The position numbers and the translations under genes were made by a program. From an uncultured Rhodospirillales bacterium (GTDB taxonomy: Bacteria > Pseudomonadota > Alphaproteobacteria > ATCC43930 > CGMCC-115725), in NCBI GenBank assembly GCA_903822185.1, contig CAIJOA010000034.1, positions 1 through 64,000 on the forward strand: 64,000 bases of DNA, read 5' to 3'. Shown one piece after another: positions 36,713-44,087 of this stretch. The notes under the pieces were generated by a model. It saw only the letters and a list, made by a program, of their open reading frames with translations, ran no database searches and had not been told where the DNA came from. How positions within the stretch are numbered: the stretch's first letter is position 1; every line of letters starts with the position of its first letter.

Positions 36713-38086
36713 TTAGGCGGCCGAAAGCTGCGGCGCGACGGCTGCCAGGGCAGCATCGAATCGGCTCCAGATTTCGTCGATTTCCGCTTCGGTAATGATC
36801 AATGGCGGGCAAAACGCGATTGTGTCTCCGGCGAGCGCCCGAACGATCAGGCCACGTTCCTGGCAGGCGGCGGTGACGAGGCCGCCGACGCCGCGCGACG
36901 GATCGAAAGACGCCTTGGCGGTCTTGTCGCGGACAAGTTCGACCGCTCCGATCAATCCAACCCCACGCGCTTCGCCGACGAGGGGATGGGCGGTCAGCCG
37001 GTCCAGCCCGGCGATGAAGCGAGGCGAGGTGCGTCGCACATGCCCGACGATGTCGCGCTCCGCGTAGATTTTAAGTGTTTCGAGGGCGACGGCGGCGCAT
37101 ACCGGATGGCCGGAATAGGTAAAGCCGTGCGCGAACGCGCCCAGCTTATCGCTTTGTCTCAGTAGGCCCTGGTAGATTTCCTCGGAAATGATCGTCGCCG
37201 ACAGCGGCAGGTAGGCCGAGGTCACCGCTTTGGCGATGGTCAGAATATCGGGCTGGATGCCGTAGGTTTCGGAGCCGAACATATTCCCGGTTCGGCCGAA
37301 GCCGCAAATCACCTCGTCGGCGATCAGCAATACGTCATGTTTTTTCAGCACCGCTTGGATCTTTGGGAAATAAGTCCGCGGTGGCAGGATGACGCCACCG
37401 GCGCCCATGATCGGCTCGGCGATGAAGGCGGCGACCGTGTCCGGATTTTCGCGCTGGATTTGCAAGTCGAGACTTTCGGCCAACCGAGACGCGAAATCTT
37501 CCTCGCTCTCGCCGGCATGGGCATAGCGATAGTGATGCGGGCAATCGGCGTGGCGGATGTTCTCGATCGGCAGATCGAAATCGCGGTGATTGGGGGCGAG
37601 GCCGGTCAGGCTAGCGGTGGCGACGGTGACGCCATGATAGCCTTTGACCCGGCCGATGATCTTCTTCTTGCGATGCCGGCCCAGCGCGTTGTTGTAGTAC
37701 CAGACGATCTTTACCGCCGTGTCGTTGGCTTCGGAGCCGGAATTGTTGAAGAACGCCTTCGACATTTTCACCGGCATCATCGTGACCAGCTTCTCGGCCA
37801 GTTCGGCGACGGGCTCGTGCGATTTGTTGGTGAAGCCGTGATAGAAGGGCAACTGCCGCATTTGCTTTGCTGCGGCCTCGGCCAACCGTTCCTCGCTGAA
37901 TCCTAGCGACGCACACCAGAGGCCCGACATCGCTTCGATATATTCCTTGCCGTTTTCATCCTTCACATAGATGCCGCGCCCTTCGGTGATGACGAGCGGT
38001 CCGTGTGCCTCTTGTTGTTGCAGATTCGTATTGGGATGAAGGTGATAGGCGATATCGAGGCCGGCGATCGAATTGGGCAAGGGCAT
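36713..38086 (-). CDS. Class III omega-aminotransferase
   Basis: This 457-aa PLP-dependent enzyme of the omega-amino acid:pyruvate / putrescine aminotransferase group has FFNNSGSEANDTAVK near residue 105, the PLP-stacking segment GYHGVT, FIAEPIMGAGGVI, LIADEVICGFGRTG and the Schiff-base Lys in LTIAKAVTSAYLP. The start at 38086 (MPLPNS) lies 13 bases after the dppC-like stop; a longer frame would run into that gene. It ends the importer operon, so the imported compound may be an amine or omega-amino acid. That is inference from position. Confidence 0.93.
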   Translation of the reverse strand: MPLPNSIAGLDIAYHLHPNTNLQQQEAHGPLVITEGRGIYVKDENGKEYIEAMSGLWCASLGFSEERLAEAAAKQMRQLPFYHGFTNKSHEPVAELAEKLVTMMPVKMSKAFFNNSGSEANDTAVKIVWYYNNALGRHRKKKIIGRVKGYHGVTVATASLTGLAPNHRDFDLPIENIRHADCPHHYRYAHAGESEEDFASRLAESLDLQIQRENPDTVAAFIAEPIMGAGGVILPPRTYFPKIQAVLKKHDVLLIADEVICGFGRTGNMFGSETYGIQPDILTIAKAVTSAYLPLSATIISEEIYQGLLRQSDKLGAFAHGFTYSGHPVCAAVALETLKIYAERDIVGHVRRTSPRFIAGLDRLTAHPLVGEARGVGLIGAVELVRDKTAKASFDPSRGVGGLVTAACQERGLIVRALAGDTIAFCPPLIITEAEIDEIWSRFDAALAAVAPQLSAA

Positions 38087-38099
38087 CGGAGAGACTTTC

Positions 38100-38984
38100 T
38101 TAGAGGCGGCGTTCGGCGCGCGGGTCGAGCGCATCCTGTAGCCCATCGCCCAGGAAATTACAGGCGATGACGGTGACGAAGATCAACAGACCGGGATAAA
38201 GCGCAAGCTGCGGCGCGAAGGCGATCGTCTCCTGCGCGCCGGTCAGCATGTTGCCCCAACTTGCGATCGGCGGCTGAACACCTACACCGAGAAAGCTCAG
38301 CACCGATTCCAGCAGAATGATTTCGCCGACCGCAAGGGTCGTCGCGACGATGATCGGCGAGGCAAGGTTAGGCAGAATATGAACCAGCATGATCCGGGCC
38401 GAGCTTGCGCCCATCGCCTCGGCGGCGCGAACGAAATCGCGGCTGCGCAAGGATAGGGTCGCGCCGCGGACGATACGCCCGACCGTGGTCCAGCCGACGA
38501 ACGCGACGAGGACGATGATGCGATAAAGGCTGATCGCTTCGGAATCGACGAGCGAGGTCGGGACGCCGATTTTCTTGAGATCGATCGCCGCCAGCACGAT
38601 CAGCAACGGCAGCAGCGGCAAGGCAATCATTCCGTCCGTCGCGCGCATCAGAACGGCATCCGTCCTGCCACCGCGAAATCCGGCGAAGAGTCCGATGGCT
38701 GTGCCGAACCCGGCGGCGGCAAGCGCAGCGACGATGCCGACCATGAGCGACACACGGCCGCCTTGCAGCAGGCGCAGCATCAAGTCGCGGCCGATCTCGT
38801 CCGTGCCCAGCGGATGGATCAGCGAGGGCGAGGCGAGACGGCGATAAAGATCGACACCGCCCCATTCCTGGCCGGCCAACGGCGCCAAGATCGGCACGAT
38901 GAAGGCCGCGCAGGCGAGGACGAGCAGAAGACTTCCGCTCCAAGCGACACGCCGATCACGCCATGCATCCCGCCACCGTCTCAT
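38100..38984 (-). CDS. Dipeptide/nickel-type ABC permease, DppC-like
   Basis: This 294-aa membrane protein has about six helices and the OppC/DppC ATPase-docking segment (FVRAAEAMGASSARIMLVHILPN, read in two parts here). N-terminal residues (LASPSLIHPLGTDEIGRDL) match the family. It overlaps the DppB-like gene by four bases (ATGA). The matching ATPases DppD and DppF are not in the window on either side. Confidence 0.92.
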   Translation of the reverse strand: MRRWRDAWRDRRVAWSGSLLLVLACAAFIVPILAPLAGQEWGGVDLYRRLASPSLIHPLGTDEIGRDLMLRLLQGGRVSLMVGIVAALAAAGFGTAIGLFAGFRGGRTDAVLMRATDGMIALPLLPLLIVLAAIDLKKIGVPTSLVDSEAISLYRIIVLVAFVGWTTVGRIVRGATLSLRSRDFVRAAEAMGASSARIMLVHILPNLASPIIVATTLAVGEIILLESVLSFLGVGVQPPIASWGNMLTGAQETIAFAPQLALYPGLLIFVTVIACNFLGDGLQDALDPRAERRL

Positions 38985-39934
38985 CGGTAACTGATCCGGG
39001 GATCGATGACAGCATAGGCAATGTCGGCGGCGAGATTGGCGAGCAGCACGGTCAGCGTCGCCAGCAAGAGACCCGCGAGCGCCAGGTTGAAGTCGTTGCC
39101 CTGGATCGCATCGTAGATGAGTTTGCCCATACCGGGATAAGCGAACATCGTCTCGGTGATCAGCGCGCCGGAAAACAACGAGCCGAAGCTCAGCGCCAAG
39201 ACGGTGACGACAGGAATGAGCGCGTTGCGGAGCGCGTGCCGGGTTAGTACCCGGGTTTCACCGGCGCCTTTGGCGCGGGCGGTGCGAATAAAGTCCTGCC
39301 GCAAGGTTTCGATCATCGACGCCCGGATATAGCGCAAATGCCCACCCATGCTGGCGAGCGTCAGCGTCGCGACCGGCAAGACCAGATGCTGCAGCCGATC
39401 CGGGATGCTGCCGTCGCCGATGGTGGCGATTCCGCCTGCAGGTAAAACGCCGAGACCGGCAGCGAAGATCAGGATCAGCATCAAGGCTAGCCAAAAGGGC
39501 GGCACCGAGATGCCGGCAAAGCAGAGCATGTTCACTGCGCTGTCGATAGCGGAGCCCGGCTTGCGCGCCGCGAGGATACCGAGCGGCAAGGCCAGTGCAT
39601 AAGCGCAGATAATGCTGGCACCCATCAGCAGCGCCGTATTGCCGAGCCTCGGCAGCAGAACCTCGAACGCGGGCTTCACGTAAAGACGGGAATAGCCGAA
39701 GTCGCCGGTGAGTGCGGCTTTGGCCCAGGCGAAGTAGCGTTCGATCAACGGGCGGTCGAGGCCGTAGAGCGCCTTGAGCCGAACGGCGTCGGCGGGCGTC
39801 AGATGTGGGTTCGACGAAATCATCAGGTCGATCGGATCTCCGGGCATCAGCCCGATCAACGCATAAATGACGAAGGACATGATCGCCAACACGGCGGCGA
39901 CCTGCAGCAGCCGCATCGCGACAAAGCGGCTCAT
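38981..39934 (-). CDS. Dipeptide/nickel-type ABC permease, DppB-like
   Basis: This 317-aa membrane protein has the DppB signature region (YGLDRPLIERYFAWAKAALT, then GDFGYSRLYVKP) and the docking segment DFIRTARAKGAGETRVLTRH. The ATG at 39934 overlaps the binding-protein stop at 39931 (ATGA); the open frame further upstream is inside that gene. It forms the transmembrane channel with the DppC-like protein. Confidence 0.92.
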   Translation of the reverse strand: MSRFVAMRLLQVAAVLAIMSFVIYALIGLMPGDPIDLMISSNPHLTPADAVRLKALYGLDRPLIERYFAWAKAALTGDFGYSRLYVKPAFEVLLPRLGNTALLMGASIICAYALALPLGILAARKPGSAIDSAVNMLCFAGISVPPFWLALMLILIFAAGLGVLPAGGIATIGDGSIPDRLQHLVLPVATLTLASMGGHLRYIRASMIETLRQDFIRTARAKGAGETRVLTRHALRNALIPVVTVLALSFGSLFSGALITETMFAYPGMGKLIYDAIQGNDFNLALAGLLLATLTVLLANLAADIAYAVIDPRISYR

Positions 39935-41613
39935 TTGGCAGCCTGCACGCCGGCGCGTCGCCAGTTCTCGACCCACAATGTCGAAGGCGCGGAATGGCCG
40001 GTCGGGTCGAGCCCTTCAAGCCAGTGCGGCAGCACGAATGCTTCGGCCCGGAAATAAAGCGGCAGAGAGGGGAGATCTTCGGCATAGAGCGCCTGAAGTT
40101 GCTGCCAGAGTTGCTGGCGCTTGTCGCGATCGAGTTCGGTTTCGATGGCGTCGATCAGACGATCGGCTTCCGGGCTGCGGTAGTCGTCGAAATTCTCGCC
40201 GCTCCAACCGTTCTCGGCGCTCGGCACCTGATCGGAATAAAGCTCGCCGCGCGGCACGTTCTCGGGGGCGGACACCCAAGCGAACATGGCCATGGTGAAA
40301 TTACGACGGTTGACGGTGCCGCCCAACAGAACGCGTGCCGGCTGGTTTTTCAGTTTTACCGAAATGCCGATTTGCCGCCATTGGGCCTGCAGCACCTGCT
40401 CGATCATCTCGCGCGTCCGGTTGCCCGATGTGGTCGCCAGTTCGAGCGTCAGCGGTGTGCCGTCTTTGCGGCGGATGCCGTCGCTCGATATTTTCCATCC
40501 TGCGCCGTCGAGCAACGCGCTCGCTTTGGCGGGATCGTAATTGTAGCGCGGAACGTCGCTGGAATAGCCGGGGTCGAGCGTTGGCAGAAGGCTGTCGGCG
40601 ACCGGGTCGCGGCCGGAATAGATCTGGTCGCTGATCGCCTTGCGGTCGATGCCGAACATCAGGGCCTGCCGCACCGACTTGTCGGCCAGGATCGGATTGT
40701 CGAGATTGAGATCGATATGCTCGAAGGACAGGCCAGGCTTGTAGGTCAGTCTGAAATCCTTGCCGTGCTGCACCTCGAAGCCCAGAGCCTGATCGAGGGA
40801 CAGGCCGAGTTCGCCGGCGATCATATCGAGCCCGCCCGCCAACAGATTGGCCTGAAGCGCGGCGGTATTCTCGACCGCCCAGATGACGATCCGGCTGAAA
40901 TAGGGCTGCTTGCCACCCCAATAGGGATTGCGCACCAGCACGACGTGCGAGCCGGGCGATAGCTCGGCGATGCGGTAAGGGCCGTTATAGAGTCCGGGAT
41001 TGGTCGGATCGGTATCGTACAGCGTGTGAAAGCGGTAGGTCGCCGGATCGGCGAAGGCAGCGCGCTCGAGATGCGCCGGCAGGATTTCGAAGTCGTTGTG
41101 AATCGCATAATCGAACGTCACGCGGTCGGATGTGATCGTGAAGGTCTTATCGTCTTTCACATCGATTTTGAGAATGCGGCGATATAGATCCGAATCAATG
41201 ACTCCGCTTTTCGGATTCTTGCCGACTTCATAGCTGAAGACGACATCTTCGGTCGTGACCGGCACGCCATCGCCCCAGCGCGCTTCCGGTCGGATCGTAT
41301 AGGTGAGCTTCATACCGGTCTTGCCGTTGCCGAGATCGACCTTTTCGGCGAGACCGTTCTCGATGCTCGGCAATTCGACGCACATCAGGCAGACCGGTTT
41401 CCAGTCGGTATCGTAGCTGGTCAACGGCCGGCGCACCGCGCCGAGGACATAGACCTTAGCCACCATGGAATCGATAACGGGATTGAGCGTCGCGGGGAAT
41501 TGGGTAATGCCGATCGATATCTCGTCGGCGGGGCGCAGAGGCGCAGCCTCAGCAGCAAAAGCCGCTAGGCATATAGAGAAACTAAGGAGAAGGAGTGTTG
41601 TCGCTCGCCGCAT
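39931..41613 (-). CDS. Family-5 periplasmic binding protein of the dipeptide/nickel-type importer
   Basis: This 560-aa protein has a signal peptide (residues about 1-22, cleavage near AAEA) and the SBP_bac_5 fold; the typical KDGKTWTFTLR-type strand appears as LTYTIRPEARWGDGVPVTTEDV, split across residues about 98-120. These proteins bind peptides, nickel, opines or other amphipathic ligands. It is the first gene of a four-gene operon with two permeases and an aminotransferase. The ligand is unknown. Confidence 0.92.
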   Translation of the reverse strand: MRRATTLLLLSFSICLAAFAAEAAPLRPADEISIGITQFPATLNPVIDSMVAKVYVLGAVRRPLTSYDTDWKPVCLMCVELPSIENGLAEKVDLGNGKTGMKLTYTIRPEARWGDGVPVTTEDVVFSYEVGKNPKSGVIDSDLYRRILKIDVKDDKTFTITSDRVTFDYAIHNDFEILPAHLERAAFADPATYRFHTLYDTDPTNPGLYNGPYRIAELSPGSHVVLVRNPYWGGKQPYFSRIVIWAVENTAALQANLLAGGLDMIAGELGLSLDQALGFEVQHGKDFRLTYKPGLSFEHIDLNLDNPILADKSVRQALMFGIDRKAISDQIYSGRDPVADSLLPTLDPGYSSDVPRYNYDPAKASALLDGAGWKISSDGIRRKDGTPLTLELATTSGNRTREMIEQVLQAQWRQIGISVKLKNQPARVLLGGTVNRRNFTMAMFAWVSAPENVPRGELYSDQVPSAENGWSGENFDDYRSPEADRLIDAIETELDRDKRQQLWQQLQALYAEDLPSLPLYFRAEAFVLPHWLEGLDPTGHSAPSTLWVENWRRAGVQAAK

Positions 41614-41640
41614 TTGCTGGCGAGCATAGCACGGCTCAGC

Positions 41641-41817
41641 TTAAGCGGCGCGGGAACGCTCGGTTAGCTTCACGAGGCTGTGCAGCGGCAGGAGGTCGAG
41701 AGTCTCGCCGAAGGTCGCATCGACGTCTTCGGCCTGCTGGCTGATGCGCACGACGTCTTCCTCGACGAGGAAGCTGATCTTGGCGCGGCGCGCGGTGAAG
41801 GGGGTCGGCTGAGACAT
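41641..41817 (-). CDS. Small 58-aa protein, unknown function
   Basis: The 58-aa protein starts at ATG 41817 with AGGAA nine bases upstream. Its first part is basic (TPFTARRAKISF), its middle acidic (LVEEDVVRISQQAEDVDATF), and the end reads LLPLHSLVKLTERSRAA. It has no signal peptide or membrane segment. A longer frame to 41961 exists, but the added residues look non-coding in composition. Family not recognised. It lies 27 bases upstream of the importer operon on the same strand and could share a transcript. Confidence 0.55.
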   Translation of the reverse strand: MSQPTPFTARRAKISFLVEEDVVRISQQAEDVDATFGETLDLLPLHSLVKLTERSRAA

Positions 41818-41950
41818 AGCGATCGTTCCTGTTCGAGACGGCAACGTTACCGAAAATTTGGTCTTAAATGGTTTAAAAAACATTAACGAAGTTGACCGAT
41901 TGCTCCAACCTTTATGAAACAAAGGCGTTTCGTTTTTGTCGAATAGATGC

Positions 41951-42106
41951 ATGAAGGTCACAGTCTTTGCGTTTCAACACAGCAAGAAACGCTATGCGGA
42001 TCGTTATCTGCGACGGGCTGCCGCACCTGAAGTCATGCCAAGCCTTCTATCGTTGGCCCCGAAGGGCCATCTAACAATCTTGTCATCAAGCGAGCCTTCG
42101 TCATGA
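41951..42106 (+). CDS. Possible 51-aa upstream ORF coupled to the DUF488 gene
   Basis: An ATG at 41951 opens a 51-codon frame (MKVTVFAFQHSKKRYADRYL...) that ends in TGA overlapping the DUF488 start codon as ATGA at 42103. The N-terminal third is basic and coding-like, the rest Ser/Pro/Leu-rich. No convincing ribosome site precedes it. The overlap may be chance; a translated leader is the alternative. The rest of the 285-base gap 41818-42102 is AT-richer than its surroundings, with nothing else that I can call. Confidence 0.25.
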   Translation: MKVTVFAFQHSKKRYADRYLRRAAAPEVMPSLLSLAPKGHLTILSSSEPSS

Positions 42107-42645
42107 CGGTCTTCACCATCGGCCATTCGACCCGCGACATCGACGGTTTCATCGACGCATTGACGGCTGCGGGTGTCGAGATGGTCGTCGATGCGCGACG
42201 GTTTCCGAAATCGCGGCGTTATCCGCATTTCAACGACGACAATCTCGCGCCGGTCTTGGCGGCGCGGGGCATCGGCTACCGGCACGTGGCGGCGTTGGGT
42301 GGGCGACGTGGCAAAGACCTGTCGCAGACTCTCTCGCCGCATACGCTCTGGCGCGAAGAGGCCTTTCGCAACTATGCCGATTATGCTGAAACACCCGAGT
42401 TTCAGGCCGCTTTCGATGTGCTGATGCAATTAGCGCGGGAGCAAGCCGTCGCGGTCATGTGTGCCGAGGCGGTGTGGTGGCGGTGTCATCGCCGTATCGT
42501 GACGGACTATCTGATCGCGGCTGGCTTCGCCGTCGAACATATTTTCGATACGCATAAGCGTGAGCCGGCAAAACTGACGGACGGCGCCGTTATACGCACC
42601 AACAAGACTCTTCTTTACGAAGGGACGCAGCCGCGGCTGTTGTAA
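42103..42645 (+). CDS. DUF488-family protein
   Basis: This 180-aa protein opens with the DUF488 hallmark TIGHSTR and continues with VVDARRFPKSRRYPHFN, LGGRRGKDL, and a central Cys/Trp-rich helix (VMCAEAVWWRCHRR), all features of the family. DUF488 members are small cytosolic proteins with no firm biochemical role. It lies near three unrecognised genes. Confidence 0.9.
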   Translation: MTVFTIGHSTRDIDGFIDALTAAGVEMVVDARRFPKSRRYPHFNDDNLAPVLAARGIGYRHVAALGGRRGKDLSQTLSPHTLWREEAFRNYADYAETPEFQAAFDVLMQLAREQAVAVMCAEAVWWRCHRRIVTDYLIAAGFAVEHIFDTHKREPAKLTDGAVIRTNKTLLYEGTQPRLL

Positions 42646-42657
42646 TCGGAAGCCGAT

Positions 42658-43248
42658 CTAAGCGCGCAGGCGGCCGATCTTCTCGCTCTCAGCCAAAGTG
42701 TCGCGCAGCGCCTGGTCGGCCTGAAACGTCATCTTGACGAAAGCGCGGAGGAAAGAGTCCGTTCGCGGCAACTGGAAGTAGGTTTGCTCTTCCTGTCCTT
42801 CGCCACGTCCCGACACCATGATGGTCGCATCCTGCGGCGTCAGGACCATCTCGTACAAACCGACACCGGGGCCGGTCACATATTCGACGACGCGATGGCG
42901 CTTGCTGCCTTCAGCCTCGGGGCGAATGGTCATGCGATAGGGGATGCGGTTCGACGTCGTTTCGATGAGGGCGCGCGAGAACGGACGCAGAAAAGCTTCG
43001 TCGAAGCCCAGCACGGCCATCGGCTGATCGTTCGAGGCGGCCGAACGAATATCGAGCGTCGCCCACAACGAAGCACGGCCGCCGAAATAATCGACGGACG
43101 CGAGATCGAGATTGATCGCGTCGATCGGCTGCGGCGCCGTCTCGGCGTCGCTGCAGAGAAAGGCGAAACAGGCAGGCTCGCGGCGCAACGACAGAGTCGT
43201 GGCGGCCTCGAGGTTCCAGTCGGTTAGCGCGTTTAGCGGCTCGTTCAT
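42658..43248 (-). CDS. Unrecognised 196-aa protein
   Basis: This soluble-looking 196-aa protein has no signal peptide or clear membrane helix. The middle (about 100-160) is rich in beta-prone residues (PYRMTIRPEAEGSKRHRVVE, then GPGVGLYEMVLTPQDATIMV), and the C-terminus forms an amphipathic helix (LRAFVKMTFQADQALRDTLA). I do not recognise a family. The ATG at 43248 faces a long AT-rich divergent region with a predicted promoter and two inverted repeats. It converges with the DUF488 gene. Confidence 0.75.
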   Translation of the reverse strand: MNEPLNALTDWNLEAATTLSLRREPACFAFLCSDAETAPQPIDAINLDLASVDYFGGRASLWATLDIRSAASNDQPMAVLGFDEAFLRPFSRALIETTSNRIPYRMTIRPEAEGSKRHRVVEYVTGPGVGLYEMVLTPQDATIMVSGRGEGQEEQTYFQLPRTDSFLRAFVKMTFQADQALRDTLAESEKIGRLRA

Positions 43249-43311
43249 GACTTCGGGTTCTGCCGAAAAGAGGGTCGTTCAACGGTTGTATTCAACCCCA
43301 GGCTCGTTAAT

Positions 43312-43327
43312 GGACAAATAATTGTCC
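43312..43327. promoter_or_regulatory. Inverted repeat, possible operator
   Basis: The perfect dyad GGACAA-ATAA-TTGTCC lies between the predicted minus-strand transcription start (about 43337) and the ATG at 43248. A repressor site in the leader is plausible, but no regulator is identified. Confidence 0.35.
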
Positions 43328-43343
43328 TCAAACCAATCAATAT

Positions 43344-43372
43344 AATTTATCTATAATTCTATATAAATGCAA
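43344..43372 (-). promoter_or_regulatory. Candidate sigma70-type promoter for the 42658-43248 gene
   Basis: Read on the minus strand, TTGCAT (43372-43367) and TAAATT (43349-43344) are separated by exactly 17 bases in an AT-rich context. Each matches the consensus only partly. The -35 abuts the 15-bp inverted repeat. Confidence 0.35.
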
Positions 43373-43407
43373 ATATTCAGTATTAAGCGAAATTAATACT
43401 GAATATT
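43372..43407. repeat. Perfect 15-bp inverted repeat with 6-base spacer
   Basis: The arms are AATATTCAGTATTAA (43372-43386) and TTAATACTGAATATT (43393-43407), with GCGAAA between them. It sits between divergent genes and has no T-run, so it is not a terminator of either. An operator or a structured leader element fits better. Confidence 0.8.
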
Positions 43408-43445
43408 ACTGGAAATTTCGCGCCGTATTTATTTGTTTTGATTTG

Positions 43446-43517
43446 ATGGTAAAACGCTCTGTTAAGTCCATAAGCCTATTACTGCGGTGTACCGCGTCAT
43501 TATTTTGGTTTGCATGA
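43446..43517 (+). CDS. Possible 23-aa leader peptide
   Basis: An ATG at 43446 opens a 23-codon frame with a basic start (MVKRSVK) and a hydrophobic end, terminating in TGA that overlaps the start of the next gene as ATGA. No ribosome site is obvious. It may be chance, but it mirrors the overlap at 42103. Confidence 0.2.
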   Translation: MVKRSVKSISLLLRCTASLFWFA

Positions 43518-44086
43518 TCAATCTTCCTGATGTTTTGACTCAAGTCCTCGCCGCGATCGGTCCCGAAACCGAAACCCGGATGGGCGAGCTGATCCACGAA
43601 TTCGGCACGATCCCGCTCAGCGAAGAAGACCGTCTTTCGGCGTTGGCCGGGGCGATCGCCACGATCGCGGTGACACGCTATCGCAAGCATCGCATGACGT
43701 TTATTGCGGCGCTCTGCGGCTGGTCATTGGAAATATCGAATGCGATGATGCCGCCGCCGTTGCCGGCCGGCCGGTTACGTCCGGCGGGGCCGATCAACGA
43801 AGCCCAGGACACTTTGTTGGGCGGGATCGAGGCGATCCTGCATCTGATGACGGACGCGGGCACCGATCCGCATCATTGTCTAGTCGCCGAATTGGCCGTC
43901 ATCGCGCGGCTGCTGGGTCAATATAATGCCAGCTCGATTCATCTGGTGCTGACCGCGGCGACCCACGCGATTGAGGATACGGCGTGGCACACCGGCTGCG
44001 TCGTGCCGGTCTGTTTGCTGGACGCAACGACGCTTTTGGGACGCGACACCAATATCGCGCTGGTCGCCCCGCGCGGCACGGCCTAG
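43514..44086 (+). CDS. Unrecognised 190-aa protein
   Basis: The start is ATG 43514, or GTG 43487 with nine more residues. The protein is largely helical with alternating Leu/Ala-rich segments (LSALAGAIATIAVTRYRKHR and LVAELAVIARLLGQYNASS), a Pro-rich turn (MMPPPLPAGRLRP) and a hydrophobic C-terminus with two Cys. It could be membrane-associated, but no helix is long and pure enough to be sure. Family not recognised. It diverges from the 196-aa unknown and converges with the ABC-F gene with one base between. Confidence 0.7.
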   Translation: MINLPDVLTQVLAAIGPETETRMGELIHEFGTIPLSEEDRLSALAGAIATIAVTRYRKHRMTFIAALCGWSLEISNAMMPPPLPAGRLRPAGPINEAQDTLLGGIEAILHLMTDAGTDPHHCLVAELAVIARLLGQYNASSIHLVLTAATHAIEDTAWHTGCVVPVCLLDATTLLGRDTNIALVAPRGTA

Positions 44087-44087
44087 C

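Noticed and set aside
42049-42072. GGCCC-CGAA-GGGCC hairpin before the DUF488 gene
   Set aside because: The stem is only 5 bp and is followed by ATCTAACAATC rather than a T-run; not convincing as a terminator or riboswitch.
43372-43407. The 15-bp inverted repeat as an intrinsic terminator
   Set aside because: It lies upstream of both divergent genes, its stem is AT-rich and no T-run follows, so it fits a control element better.
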